A stretch of 64,000 bases of DNA from Rhabdornis inornatus (GCA_013397075.1 VWZS01008894.1:62001-126000), one strand, 5' to 3'. Shown: positions 1 through 14,000, counted from the stretch's first letter. A program made the numbers and translations. Notes: a model not told the origin generated them from the sequence alone.

Positions 1-1286
1 AGCTCTTCCATCTTTATTCAAAATAAGCAAAGTTTTGCATTACATTGATTAAACCACACCGTATGGGGCAACAACATTTGTAACAGCATCTATTTGCCTA
101 TAAAAAATATTTGTACAAATACATATATTTCTGAAAGAACCCATACCTGCACTTAAAGTAACAACTTGTAGCACCCCCAGAGATAAGACATGACTTGAAA
201 TAGTTCAAGCTATGGTTACTTGTGCCTGGTTTTAGTGCATTACAAGTGTTAGAGCTGCTAAGGTTTTGCTGCATGATCTGCTGTTTCAAAGCCACAAGGA
301 CATGATCTAACTCAATTATAACCCACAGATGACCTGTGAAGCTGTATTAGCTGAACTTACAAAAGAACCACCAGTACCACAAAGTAACTCAGTAACACAC
401 GAGTCTGATTTTCATGGTACATGTGTCATGTTTCACAGGTCATGGAGAGAACTCTAAAAGGGGATTTTGACAGGCTAAGTACAGTATGTGAGATTAATAG
501 AGCAAACAAAAACAAAATAATGCTTTTCTGCTTGCAAGTACAACAGAGAAGTTCATTCTTCTAGAAAATCTTTACACTACATCACAGCATATCCTTTTCA
601 GTGGAAACAAACACTTCTCCTCCCAGATGTACTGCTTTCCTCAAACTACAAAAAGTGCCATTTACATTGCTGTTGTATTGTTTGCAAAGATTTTACAAGA
701 CAATCTATATCCGTTTGTAATTTACAAAGAAATCGAAATTACTTTTAAGCACTTTGTGTAAATAAGACAAAAACTATCAAATGCCCCAAAAAATCCTTCA
801 ATTTCCTTTTCACCCATTATATTCCTCACACAGACCTAGAAAGCAGTGAAAGATGGAGAAAGAAGGAGCTAGAGTACATGCAATTTGAATATTTTACAAT
901 GTTGTTAATTAAATGTGTTGTATTGCATAGTTCCCAGCAATCCAATATTGCAATCACACAGCTGTATAGACATATAGAAGCAGACATGTGGTTTAAACTA
1001 CCATTAAAAAGTGGTAAAAATATTAACAACTAAAGCTAATAAGCACTGGATCTTTTGAAGACATTTCAAGACAACTCAAAATGGAATGTGACCCTACTGG
1101 CTAATAATTTCAGCAGTAGCTGCTGTACAAACAGCTTGAAATTACTGATTGCCAAGCCTTTGCTTTATATTTATTGTATGTTTATGCATGTATGAACATT
1201 TCTACACTATACAAATATTTGTAATTTTTTTCCCAATCATTGATATACTTTCCCATATGAAACTACTATGAAGAGTTTTTATTTGT
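1..1286. other. AT-rich unique DNA; possible 3'UTR of a minus-strand gene
   Basis: No coding frame or recognisable repeat is visible. TTTATT at 13-18 is AATAAA on the minus strand, so a minus-strand transcript could be polyadenylated just at or beyond the window edge. The stretch at about 640-780 contains a 15-base inverted repeat (TTTGTAA-T-TTACAAA, 714-728) in AT-rich sequence of a kind common in long vertebrate 3'UTRs. There is no upstream coding exon in the window to confirm this, and AATAAA occurs often by chance in AT-rich DNA. The UTR idea is therefore weak inference. Confidence 0.25.
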
Positions 1287-1340
1287 AGGTTGGACTTGAT
1301 GATCTCAAAGGTCTTTTCCAGCCTAGTTAATTCTGTGATT
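1287..1340 (+). mobile_element. CR1 LINE, 3'-end fragment
   Basis: The sequence reads GGTTGGACTTGATGATCTCA, then AAGGTCTTTTCCAGCCTAG and a TTCTGTGATT tail. This is the typical 3' terminus of avian CR1, the commonest bird LINE, which lacks a poly(A) tail and ends in short ATTCTRTGATT-like repeats. Only about 54 bases are recognisable, consistent with the strong 5' truncation usual for CR1. Orientation is sense on +. No coding capacity. Confidence 0.85.
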
Positions 1341-4300
1341 ATTTATGCACTGAAAGTTTTCCTTGAGCTATGGAGGGCAAATCTTCCATCATAATATGAG
1401 TGTGCTCACTGCCACTGTGAATGCTCAGATGGAGAATAGCTCCTCAGACTATGCATCTTGTGCGTGAGCATGTGTAAAATTGTGCTCAAGCACCCTCAAA
1501 CATTTGTTTAATCTGAGTGGGTTTAGCCCCACAACCTTGTCTAAGTATAACAACACTGCACTGCAAATTTTTGGCCGGAATTTGCAGAAGCACAATTTCA
1601 CACAGCACTCATGGATTACAACATGAGCAGCATCTGTTCAGTGCTTGTAAAAGTGAGACCATATGAATTTGTCACTGTATGACAAGAATTCAACTCACCT
1701 TAATCTGAGACGTCTGTTTGAGCTGCAAGAAGACCAATAAAATAGACTTGAACAAATGCTGCAAGACAATGCCTCTGCAGCTCCCTGAGAACAATCCTTT
1801 CATCACTGACTCTAGAGATACTTCTCGGCAGGAAAAACTCTAAACTTATTTTGATTCTTTTCATTGAGAGTTAGCAAGAATCTGAATTTCTAATAGTCAG
1901 TTACCCAAATCCCTAGATTTAAGAGAGAATTTTATTCATCATTTCACATAGATGAAAGAACAGCTCCTGAACAGAAGGAAAAAACCCTACTTTTTTAGAT
2001 ATCTTCACAGAATTATTGCTGATGGGACAAGATTATTGTTAAGAGATGACTTGCCTTAAAAGCAGATAGAGTTTATTTTTAAAAATTGGCTTACTGGAAT
2101 GCTTGAACTTTACATAAAACAACATGATACTTGCAGATGCCATCCCAGACCAGTTACTACTGTAAAACTAGAAAATAAATATTCAAAGCAGAGAAAATAT
2201 GTTCCGTTCCACTCAAAGTTCTTAGTAGGGTGATAAATATTTTGGAAGTGATTATGCATTTGCTAAGAGAGTCTATTTAAAGCCTTTAAATGAGAGTGTA
2301 GCTTCCCATGGATGTTAAGATTCATCTCACCTTGTTTCAGACTGTTGCACTAGACATATTAATTGTTGAGCTAACCACCCTGAGCTCTAAAATTACTAAG
2401 GATAAACAGACGCTGTGTGTGACCTAAGTGATCTGTTGCAGACATCTACGTCAGAATGAGATGAGCTGTGTCTTAGAAGTGCTTAATTTTCTTCTCTTGA
2501 TGTAAAAATTATGATAATAAGCTACTAGTTTAGTTTAAACAAAAGCATTGTCCACTGTTTGGTGGGATGTAACTTGTAAGTATGTAAATAAATCCAGCAA
2601 GGTTGTCAACATCCTAGAGCAGGCATACCTCACATCTGACCTTGGTGTCACAGCCTAGTGGGCCAGGCTAAGGATTCAGACACAGTAGAGGACAAAGCAT
2701 AGACCCATAAAAAAATGGTACACTTGAAACCCTAATCACAGTAAAGAAGGAAGAAGAAGTAATCAGGTTAAAATTTAAATGTTTCATAGCTGTGGTTCTA
2801 TTAATGAAGAAAAAAAAAAAAGAAAAAATTAAAATAATTTTAAATTTTAAGAATGCCATTTGATAAAAAAGTTGGCTTATCACTTTGGAAGTTCAAGTAC
2901 TTCTTAGGCTAGTTCAATTTTCAAACAAAATCTGCTGTTTTAAAAAGAGAGGGCAAGTGTTTTGCTTTGCTAATACTGAACTGAAATGGCCAACATTTCT
3001 AATAGACACCATTTGTTTAAATGTATTTAAAAATGTTTTTCTTTTATGAGATAAAATTTGCCAGGTACTTGAACTTGCAATGATCTCACGCTCCACTTCT
3101 GTTCAGTGCTTACTTGTCCCTCACAGATACACTTTACGCAGATTCATAGTATTTACTAAAAAATCCAGAAATACTGTCAAAAGGCCTTACACTGCCTGTA
3201 GAAGGAAAAAACATGTGAATGGTTCAAAGTATATTTTTCCTTGTGCCAAATAGTTTCCTAAAATGAATAATCTAAAGACTATATTCAGAAATAAATTGCC
3301 ATATTTAAAGACAAGATTACCTCGATTAAAAATAATATAGGCTATGCGAAATCAAAACTTACATTTAAATGCATTTAATCAATGAAATGTGAGAGAATGC
3401 AAGTTCAATAATATTCAGAATGAAATATCCTGAGTCAATAGTTTAATTAAAGCATCACTTGCATTGACTGGGCTTTAATATTTGGTCTTGCACATTTACT
3501 GAATCGTCAGCAAAAGGATGATGGAATACTCAAAATAATTAGAAATACAGTAAAAGAAATAAACTAGTAACACAATATTAATATTAATTCTGCGTTTTTC
3601 TTCTTGAAATAAGAAGGCCACTAGATTTCCACTGTTCCAGGGGCCCAAACAGCCTCCCATGTGGAAAAATGTGGTACAAGGATGGTGATGTGAAACATTA
3701 CATACACTCTGAAACCCTTAAACAGTCCTGAGTTTCTAATAAGAGGTTTCTAATAATAAAAAAATATTTGAAAAGAAGCTCAAGTATTTGAAGAACCTTT
3801 GTAACTTTGCAGACAACTCCCATCAACAGTTTAAGATTTTTCCCACAAATACAATAAATGATAGCATTCATCAACAAGACCACAGAAGACAGCAATGAAA
3901 GAAATATTGCTAACTTGAGGAAACAAAATGAGAAGAAATCAAGGAATGATTGATATGGGAGGTTGAGAAATACATGTTCAGACTTAGACAAGCAGGAAGA
4001 CCTTTGATGAACTGAAGAGGGAGGCTTACTGAGACAAAAGAAAGCTCAATTCTCTCTATGGATACTGAAGCTGAGCAACACAAAGAATAGTAATGTGCAT
4101 TCCAGTGACTCTTATATTTGGGTAATTGTTCAACTATAGCAATGTGGTTAGAATCACCATAAGCAATGTAGCTTCCAGGCAATCACAACATCAGAGTAAG
4201 AAAAGTCACAAATAGAACTCACTAAATCCATTAAAAAAAAATAAAAACTAGATTAACTGTGTGGTTTTTTTTCTGAAATATGACTGTAGACTTTAGAAAG

Positions 4301-4370
4301 GAACATACGTGCTATCAAAAAAAGCATCCCACAACATGGTGATGGCATTTAATGCATTGAAATTTCAACA
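1341..4370. other. Non-coding unique DNA, 3.0 kb
   Basis: AT-rich sequence with many stops in all frames and no recognisable gene or dispersed repeat. Local features are short A-rich tracts (about 2808-2826 and 4231-4242). Nothing here supports a gene, promoter or RNA. Confidence 0.6.
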
Positions 4371-5475
4371 GAATATGGTGAGTTGGAAATGACCCACAAG
4401 TATCACTGAATCCAACTCCTGGCCCTTTACAGGACCCCCCAAGAGTCACACCCTGTACCTGAGAGCACTGTCCAAATGCTTCTTTGAGCTCTGTCAGGCT
4501 GGTGCTGTGGCCACTGCCCTGGGGAGCCTGTGCCAGTGCCCAGCCACCCTCTGGGTGAAGAACTTCTTTTTGATATCGAACCTAAACTTTTCCAGACACA
4601 ATTTCAAGACATTTCCTCAAGTCCTGTCACTGGCCACAGAGAAGACATCACTGTCTGCCCCTGCACTTTGCCCTTGTGAGATGCTGAAGACCTCAATGAG
4701 GTCTCCCCTCAGTCTTGTCTTTGTGCCAAACCCAGGAGCCAGTTGCGCACCCACCCCACAAGATGCATGGTTATCCAGCTGTGTCCTGAATTTCTTGTCC
4801 AGAAGGATCACATCAGAGACAGTATCCAAAGCTTTGCTGAAGTCCAAAAAGATTGCATCTACTGCTTTTCCTAGATCAACTAGGTGGTTACCCTGAGTAG
4901 AAGGAAATTGGATTTAACAAGCAGGACTTCTCCCTCATGAAGCCATGATGGCTGTGACTGATGACTGCGTTTTTCAACCCTTTCCACAATAATCTTTGCC
5001 ACGATTTTACTGAGCACTGAGGAAAAACTGACAGGCCTCTAGTTTCCAAGGTCCACCTTCCTGTCCTTGAAAATTAAGACAATGTTCTCAAGCTTCCAAT
5101 CATCTGGGACCTCTCCAGAAGCCCAAGATCACCCTGAATGATCTTGGGATCAGATGAAGGAATCATTGAGAGAAGATTTACAGTGACATCAGCAGCTCTT
5201 TGAGGATTCTTAGATTAATTCCATCAAGCCCCATAGATTTGTGGGGGTCCAGCTAGAGCAGCAGGTGCCACACAAGCTCAGGGTTAACTGGAAGTTGATT
5301 ATTCTTACAGTCGTGGCCCTCCAGCTCAAGGCACTGAGACCCCCCTTGGTTCATTATCAGTGCTGAAAGCAGAGGTAAAGGCTGCATTAAACACCTCTGC
5401 CTTGTCCATGTCCCTGTCTGTGAGGTGACCATCCTCATCCTGTAATGGGCTGATGTTAATTTGACACTACTTTTT
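4371..5475 (-). mobile_element. CR1-type LINE, partial RT plus 3'UTR, internally deleted
   Basis: Read on the minus strand, this is a CR1-family retroelement. From 5440 downward the broken frame gives DKAEVFNAAF (end of the pre-RT linker), then near 5100 DDWKLENIVLIFKDRK and a NYRPVS-like stretch, then near 4847 DFSKALDTVSDVILLDK, which is RT motif A (family consensus DFSKAFDTVS.ILLDKL). After about 4760 the frame leaves RT and runs straight into CR1 3'UTR sequence, ending at 4371 in the reverse of the family 3' tail. The FADD/YADD catalytic block and the RT C-terminus are missing, and several stops are present, so the copy is dead. At 1.1 kb it is the largest repeat here. Family assignment is from recall of the CR1 consensus; the subfamily is unknown. 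Confidence 0.88.
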
Positions 5476-7160
5476 GCCATTACTGTTTATATTATTTTAT
5501 TATTAATAAAATTTGAGGAAAGACAGTCAAGAAGTTACCAACCAGAAGATCTTCTTCCACCAGCACTAAAGGAAAACACTGGAGGTAACTGTAATGTCTC
5601 TTTAAAATATGAGAATTTTAATGAAGACCAGAGTTGTCACCACAGGTTAGAGAGAAACAAAAGCATCTCAAAGAGCTTTGGAAAGGAATTACACATTGTG
5701 GATGGATGCACGGATGAGCAAATCAACAAATAAATCTGCTTAGGCATCTCAGTATAATTCAGCATTGCTCTACAGTGTATGGAGAAATAGCATGGTGAGT
5801 AGAAATCGCTAACAGAAAAAAATTAATTAAAAATTTACTATAAACTTAAAATAACCTGACCACCATTTCTGGAACTTTAATCTTTATAAAGGAGAACTCC
5901 ACAGACCATAGAAAATGTCAGCCATTATTAAATGTCTTGAAATTAATGTAATTGTTCCTTCCTCAGGGCTAACCAAATTCTTTTCAGATTCCTGCTGTAT
6001 CTACATCACTGGGGAAAGAGAAAAGTGATTTAAGACAAATTCCAAGTCAGTTTTCCTTTCATTTTAGCACTTTGAATTTAATAGGAAGATTATGCAAGTC
6101 TCACTGCCTTTTCCTTCCATCTCATCTCAGTTGGAGTGGAAGAGTTTGCATTATTCAAGGTCAATTAAGCCATGCAAATGCATTCTAATTGATTTTACAG
6201 TAGTAATAATAACTCTCTCCCCAGAAGGATGTGCTAAATTTGTTTTAAAACAACAACAACAACAAAAAAAACCTCTTATAATAAAAATATCTAAAGTGTT
6301 TGGGAATTTACTGCTGAAAATAACCAAATAGATGTATGAATATAACAACCTTGAACTGGTAGCAGTACAGGTTTTAGGTACAAATTCCTCAGAATTTGAG
6401 CCATAGCTCTAGCATTGGAGCATCAGTAATGTCAGTCATAAAAAATGTCTCATATTCTGCTGCTTGCATTTCAAAAAAAAAAAAAGTGTTTATTTAGTTA
6501 GCAAATTATAGCAATTCTTTAATTTGAAATCAAATTTACAAAAAATGTCTTGACAACATTCAGTCCTGAATGTAAATTATGGAAAAACTGAGATACATAA
6601 TTTATTAACATTTTTCAACTCTTAAAGCTATGTATTTTGATAAACATTGATTGCAATGTAAACTAAACTTCTAAACTTAAAAAATCTGATCTCAATGAAG
6701 ATGGGTTTGTCAGTATAAATGTACCATTATATCATAAGAAAACATTACTAGTCAATGGGATTTTTTTAAAAATCTGAGCCTCTCTGTCCAGAATAAACAC
6801 AGGTGTATTGGTTATCAAAGTTCAGTTCTGCAGCAAATATCTTCTGTTTGAATACCGTGGCCCAGCACCACCAGGGGCACATCTGTGGCACTGTGAAGTC
6901 AAGCTCTTGAATATAAGCTCTGTCATGCTGAGCTCATATTTAAAGAACACAGTGTTTACATACCAGTTACACTCAGTCACACTGACGCAGTCTCACCTGG
7001 AGGATCACAGCTACATGTTGGAAAAGGCAAGGAAACCACCTTAATCTGCTTTTCTGCTGCATCTGACATCGTGAACACATCTAGTCCCTTTCAGAATATT
7101 TGATCTTCTCTTGATGTAACAAAATTACAGCACAGAGAAATTACCCATCTGAGGCCAGTT
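5476..7160. other. Non-coding unique DNA with minor simple repeats
   Basis: No gene is recognised. There is a short (CAA)n/A-rich stretch at about 6248-6270 and a poly(A) run at about 6473-6485. Segment 6785-7050 is slightly richer in G+C than its surroundings but shows no protein similarity I can name. Confidence 0.55.
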
Positions 7161-8060
7161 TGATCATGTACTTCTGCCTGTTTCATTCCAGTACAAACCA
7201 GGAGTGGATAAGCAGCACAAGGCAGAGCAAAGAAAAGGGATCATGCAGAAATGCACCATTCTTGTGAAGGAGAGCCCCCCCTCTAGGTGAAACAACAGCC
7301 TGCCTACCTGCATGGCTATCGGGGTCGAGGGTGGTCCTTGATAATCCTTTTTAGGGTTCTTCAGATATTCAGGATACAAGCGGCAGAATAAAAGAAGATC
7401 GGTGCGATGACCACAGCTTGGTAACATAAAACAGTTTAACAACGATGAAAGTAAATGTGGGACGAGGCCCAAAAATCCAAATACAGCAGCCAAGTGAGTT
7501 AAATTCCTTTAGGAGTTGATGGTCAAAGACCAGGATTAAGGGAGGTCCAGGGTTAAAATATGGGGTAGGAGAGGAGGTGGGGTTGAAGCAAGGTCCAATA
7601 GGCACAGGAGAAAGTGGTGCAGAGGTGGGACAAAGGGAAGTAGGGTCCAATGGGGTAAATGGGGTGGAACAATACACCAACTAAGGGCCAGTGGGAACAT
7701 AAAGAGGGGAGAACATTCTGGATGTGGGAGTGGTGATAATTGACTAGCTAATTAGGTATTAACATGGGCAGTCCTGTAACTCCTTGGGAACTTCCCTTTG
7801 GGGGCCACCACAACTTAAACAAAAGCTTCCCACGGTCTAGGGTTGGGATACAACTCTTTTCCATTAATGGTTGCCTGACCTGGAATACTAGTCAGGCTGA
7901 CTCTCACACGTGGCCAAGGCCTTCTTGTCCACACGAGCATAGTGCAACACTTGAGAAGGAGCTGTGGACGCATCAGGGTTTTTTTCCGGGTGGGTGGCAG
8001 CCAGTAGTTACTTTATTTCAACCATGCCTGCCTGAGCCTGCCAGGTGATAGCAATGCGAT
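7161..8060 (-). mobile_element. Probable LTR retroelement-derived block
   Basis: This 0.9-kb block stands out from AT-rich flanks by higher G+C and CpG content. Read on the minus strand from 7812 it begins TGTGGTGGCCCCC and continues through a C-rich, promoter-like stretch with repeated CCATTGGACC and CCTATTGGACC motifs (CCAAT-box-like on the opposite strand). It then reaches an A+T-rich TATA-like site (7551-7563) and GGATTTTTGGGCCTCGTCCC. This organisation resembles the U3-R of an avian endogenous-retrovirus LTR spanning roughly 7300-7812. Sequence at 7813-8060 includes a minus-strand AATAAA (8012-8017) that does not fit a single LTR, so it may be another element part. No primer-binding site, polypurine tract, gag, pol or env is seen. 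Boundaries are uncertain. Confidence 0.4.
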
Positions 8061-11000
8061 GTGAATCACTCCTGAAAATACAAGTATCTACCTTTATAAA
8101 GTTTTTTTTCCTACATAAAGTTTATAAACAGTGCCTATTCCTCTTCACCAAATACATTACATTGTAGAACTGAAACCTGAAAAATTATCTAAACAAGAAT
8201 TGCATTCAGCTCAATCCTTGTAATAAAAATATAATTTTGAAAGCCATTTCTTGGGGAACAAGAATCAGGAATTTGAAGGTGGGGGCGATTTTTTTTTTAC
8301 TAGGATTGCACTTTTCTTCAAAAAATATAGTAAAAAGCTAAAATGAAAGTAATTCATTTTATATTGCCGAGATTTAGCTGGAATTTTCCATGTGGATGAG
8401 ATATTTTACACATAACACTTGGAAATTATACAGCTTCTCATTGTATTTAGCCCATGTCCCTTTTAATAAACAGCTAACAATATTTACCACATATTTATCT
8501 TAAAATCAAAGATTGAAGGATTCATTCACAATACTCTCTTTTATGCAGTTATGGTTGTGAAAAACGCAGATGCCTTATTGAATGTGCACACTCAAAATTA
8601 TGTGACTGTATGCACATCTGTACAATATTTAAGACCATATAATACATATAAATAGAGTCCTCAAGCCACTCTGAAATGCCTAACACCTGGCAGATGAGAT
8701 AGCAGCTCATAGGAGTTTAAATACTGTGTTTTAATTTGCTTTTCTGAGGCAGTCAGGCTATGTAATTACTAACTCATAAAGTTGAAAACATGACTGCAGA
8801 AAGCATTCCCCTTCAGATACATCTGACAGAGTGCACAGGTAATGTTTAAACACTTGTGCTTGATGTCTTTTTTCTTAACATATGTGTCCTTCATCTTCTT
8901 GGTTACAGTTTCATGGGGTTTTTTGTGCCCTTTCACGTTCTGATGCCATTTGCCTGGCCAATTACCTGGCATCTCCTCATTCTCTCTGATTATTCTCCCT
9001 TTTCCTGTTATGTTTTTCGTAATTTTGCTTCATTTTGTTCTGAAGATTTCACCCTGTACTTTCCACATCCCTCTGAGTATGCTCGATGGAGAAGAGTGCT
9101 TTTATTCTGCATTACCACCTGAGTCTAAATTGTGGTGGCATCTAATGAAAGAAGCCAGGCCTCCTTGTCTTTGGGAGTGCCTGTGTCAGGTATTCCCATC
9201 CTGTGACCACAAGAAGCAGATAAAGGGGAAGTTCTGTGCCTGTCTTCCAGGCTGAAATTAAAGGAGTAGGAATGACAGCTTGTTCATGTGTGCTTTTTCA
9301 CAGCCTTGCTGGCACTTCTATACAGCTCTTCCTGCTACTTACGGTTTTTCATACAAAAAAGCAAAATATAAGATGCACCTATCACTAGAGGCAGCAGGAC
9401 TTGGGGAGGGAAATCTAAAGAAAAATGTGGTCTACAGCTTGATATATGGAATCTTTAACATGTGCTTATGTTATAAGACAAGTAAAAATGGACAATGTTT
9501 TAAACAATGTTTCAAATGTGATTCTAATTTAGCTCATTAAAGGTGAATGAATACCAAATCAATAATTTATATGAGGAAAGGTATGAAATATTCATCACAT
9601 TATGGATTTTCTACATCATTGTGTGCCACATATAATACAATCACAGTGCTGGTGGGTATGCTACATTCCAGGAGCCCCACGGAGCTGCTGTTCATTCCTC
9701 ACGATGCTATAGGACAGGTACTGTGGGGTCCACACTTATAAACACGTCACTGAATGATTGCTTCTCCTAATGGGAAAGCTTTAATGAACTGTGGCTCTTG
9801 GGAAGGTGCCAGGTTTTCAAAAATGAAACATTTCGCTCAAAGTAAGTCAACTTTGGCACAACATCCACTGGGAAAGAAGACAAACAGCATTAATAATTTA
9901 AGAGCTTGACTTGGGATGTCAGAACAGGTACTTGACTATCACACATTGGTGTGTCTGAAGGGCTTTTTTAACGCTTGTCCCATCTTATTTCTCTTCTACA
10001 TCCCTCTTCTCTGCCTGTGAAAGTCAACTTCTATGCACACACACTTCTTAAGCCTTTTTTCTCAGTTCTTAAGAAAGATGGGGGAGAACTTGAAAAGCTG
10101 GGAAGTTCCACAGTATAGAAAACTGTTTTCCATGTAGCTTCTCTCACTGCTATAGTTAAAGAGGCTCTGTCATTGCTTAGGGCTGAGGTCTGTCTTGTCA
10201 ACAGAGAAATATTGTCGCAATTTCCAAAATATAAAAACTACACAGCACTGTAATATTTGTCCAATATATGGAAAATCTAGAATTATTTCAGAAATCCCTA
10301 CCATTTTTATTTTCGTATGTTTTCCTGGTGGCTACCCACTGTAAAAAACCGTACTGGCTGAACAAGAAAATTGCATAGTCTAACTCTCTATGCATAAAAT
10401 TGTTCCACTATTCCTGCTGATAAAAAGAGTTACTTCAGAACATGAAGCATTAAAAGTGTGTAGGGTACCGGGACAGTGCTTCTGGCAGCAGTCTTTCAAA
10501 CAAAGTGTTCTATCTCTAGTGTTCTTTTGTTTGGGTCAGGGATAGCATCTGCTACTTATATAATTCTTTCTTTGCATATGTTTTACAATAAGCACGTGTC
10601 TCTCAGTTCAGGTATTCAGAAGACACAAATATATGTGTATGTTGAGTGGTAGATGTTCTGGTTTTTTTCTCTCACTATTCTAAGTGGCATATTCTAACAA
10701 AGTGGTTTGTAAAAGCTTTACCCTAAAAAAGCCATGTTATTCCACAATGTGGATTATCACCCATTAAAATAATGAAATCAATCACCAAAACTACAGTGGA
10801 GTTTCTGTCTGTAGTTGTATGTATTCATGATAGTTATACAAGAAAGCACCCATTTATAAAAATGGGCCATTTGGGTGATTAAGCAGATGTGCTCTTTGCC
10901 CTGTATCAGGACAAATTTCTGAAATGAACAGTCATCTGCTTCTGCAGATGGAGAGCTCTGAGGGAGGATTAGCGCTTTCCCATTGCTCATTGTAAACAAC

Positions 11001-14000
11001 CTCAGCCCCAGAGAGGCACAGAATTATCTCCAGCAACTCATATGACCAAGCTCCTTCTAAATGAATGTCTCTGAGCACACAGGAGCTGGCCTGTACAGAG
11101 CATGCATGCACAGAGTAACAATTTCAATGAATTCTACACACACATGCAATAGAAGCTTTCCATTATTGTACTTGGCAAGAAGCAACAAATGCAGCTTATG
11201 ATCTTGAAGTAAATTAATTGTTGATTTTCCCCCATATAAAAATGAGAAGAAAACCCCATACAACTAGTCCAGTTAGAACTGCGGCACTGAGAAATAATTT
11301 AGTTCTTTAAATGATAGCTACTGAGCCAGGGAAAGTCACTAAGGTCGGAGGAAGTACAGTACAAATTAAAGATTAGCAATCTGCCAGTTTACTGTCTGAC
11401 CACTAGGGCACAATTGACACTGGTTTGTGTTACAGATAACCACAGAGCCACAAGTTATAAGATAGCAATTATAATAAGTTGGGCCAAACCAAGCAGAAAT
11501 TTTTAAATCTCACACAAGAAATACGATGCTCTCATTTGAAGGATGAAGACAGTATGTAAAGAACAAGCTGCTGAAACAACCAAATGAAACCATCCATCAT
11601 TGCACCACTTTTTGGGATGCATTTATAGTGCATCTGCCTAATGAAATCAGTATTGTATACTACAGAGTAAAAAAATAAGGGATTAAAGAAGACTACATTT
11701 AATCTTCAAGTAGTAGAGAATGTTCTTACTGCAAATTGTAGTACTGGCTTCATTCCTCTCACTGTTGGTGCTGTGCAACCAGCTGGGTTGAAAATTGCAG
11801 ACACTCAAAATTAGTGTTGGAGACCCTTTGCCACGATACACATGCAGAAGTCTAGGGCTAATGGTTTTCTGGAAGCCCTGGGGAATATGTTAACATTTCT
11901 GTAGCTGACACAAAACTGCAGAGCAACAATAGCAAAAATCAAAATAATTGCAGAAGTTTTCATAAAATTAACTTGCCAAATGTATTGCAAAGCTGCTAAT
12001 TAGTACACAGTGAGAGGATGGTACAATATACTTTGTATCTTTACATTAAGAAATTAATAAAGCAATCAGAATAAATATTACAAGAGAACTAAACAAATAA
12101 AACCAGGCAACAGAATCTTGTCTCTATTATTTAAATTCAATACTTAAAAACCTTTTGCTTGAGTAAACTTTCCTTGCTTACATTTTTTTCCCTGAAGAAG
12201 TTCATTTCTTCAAAAGAATAAACTAAACAGAAATAAATGGTAACTAATGTAAATATTGTAAAAACAGAGTCAAGCATAAATTTGGAAAGCCTTTTAAACA
12301 CTCTAATAAAAAATAATAAGATCCATTATAAGCAATGCTCATTCAGCAACATCACTTATGACTGCTAACACTGTGCATTAAAGCAACTGTAGCAGGTAGA
12401 TTTAACAAACAAGACATTTAAAGTGATAGAGTAAATTAAAACTAATTAATTGAAACAAGATTCAGAACTACATATGGGAATACAGGCAAAGTTCTTCAAG
12501 AGCTTGTACAAGCTGAATGCCACAAAATTGTCAGATAGAAAAATACTCTTAGCAAAAAGTTCCAGCATTTTCAAACTACTTGTGTTATAAACCAGCCATT
12601 GTTCACTTTTGGAAAAGCATTGTGAATAGACTGTCCTCTTTTTGCAGGAAAAAGCCCAAACTGAAAAAACATAATGAGAAAATGCATTTTCCCCCCTACA
12701 AAAGCCAGGAAGAAAACTCAATACAAATTATTCTTCCCTGGAATCCTTTAACCAGTGTGAGGTTTGTAGCAGTTACGAGTACTTTTGGGTGCCAAAGCTG
12801 AAGCAAGAAGGGAAAGGTGCTATCAGAAACTCCAGACATACAAACACAGATATCTGACAGGTCTGAAGGCAGACTCCTGAGTCTTGCTGCTAAATCCATT
12901 CTTATCTTTTTTATTCTGCCAACACAGAAAGGTACTGGGGACCTCCTGGAGGAAGACTTTGTGAAGTGTAGCATTTTCTGAGATCACGTACAAGACCGGT
13001 GAGTAGATGCTGTAAGCAATTACTGAGCAATTGTACTTGTGGTTTAAATCACTTTTAATCAGACTTCACACCAGAAAACTTCTTTGACTGGACATAATCA
13101 GAAGTCTACACACAGGTGTTCTGTTTTAAACACTTTCGGTATTTAAAAATATGCTTTCTTAATATTGTATTGAGAAAACCTTGTCCTTTGTGCCATGCAA
13201 CCTCTGTTTACTTTGAAATCAGTAATAAAAATCATGGTGCTTCCAACCAAACTATGAGTTAAGCAACTACTACATGCTCTGAAAATCCTCTCATAACAAG
13301 TTCTGTAACAAAAGACACAGGCACATTTACTATGCAATCCTGGGAACACAGCATTGGGATTGATGCATATCTGTGCTGACTTCTCTGAACAGTCCCTTTA
13401 TTTCTGTTCTGATCAGTACATGCAGATCTATAACATTTTATTTAGATTTTCTCTTAGTTTTGGGTCAGCTTTTATGTAGGCTTGTATAAACTCAGAAGTG
13501 AGCTAATGAGGGAGAAACAAAGCTTCAGTACAGATTAGATGCACACCATAAAATCTTATTAGTAAGATTATCTATTCTTCCCAGCAGAGTAAGGTCTAGA
13601 GATCTGTCATGTTTGAGATCCACACTGCACTACACCTTTCCACCAACAGACCTGGTCACTTAGGCTGGGACTAGAGATATCCTCCAGACTGCAAGGAAAT
13701 TATTTCTTTTAAAGAACAGAAAGGAAACACATATTTAATCAGCACATAAGTCAATAAGTGGAAAAAAATCAGTAAGTACTTCTTGGCAAGTGTCTAGCTT
13801 TTGATAACCTTTATGCATACTACCATGAAACTACCAGATATTCTAAAGACCTCTTTAAATATTTTTTTTCCATCAATAACTATCTATCTTCATCCTCTGA
13901 TAATTCCAGTTACTTCAAGTAGAATTTAAACAAGGGTTAAATTTGGCCTCATGTGTCCCATGGCTTGCCGTGAGACTGACCCACCTTTCCTGGCATTTTC

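Noticed and set aside
4507..4896. 129-codon + strand frame
   Set aside because: Antisense of the CR1 element at 4371-5475; the real coding sense is minus and broken.
7164..7680. Two minus-strand frames of about 105 codons
   Set aside because: They lie within the LTR-like block and show no gag, pol or other motif; proline-rich content reflects the C-rich U3-like sequence.
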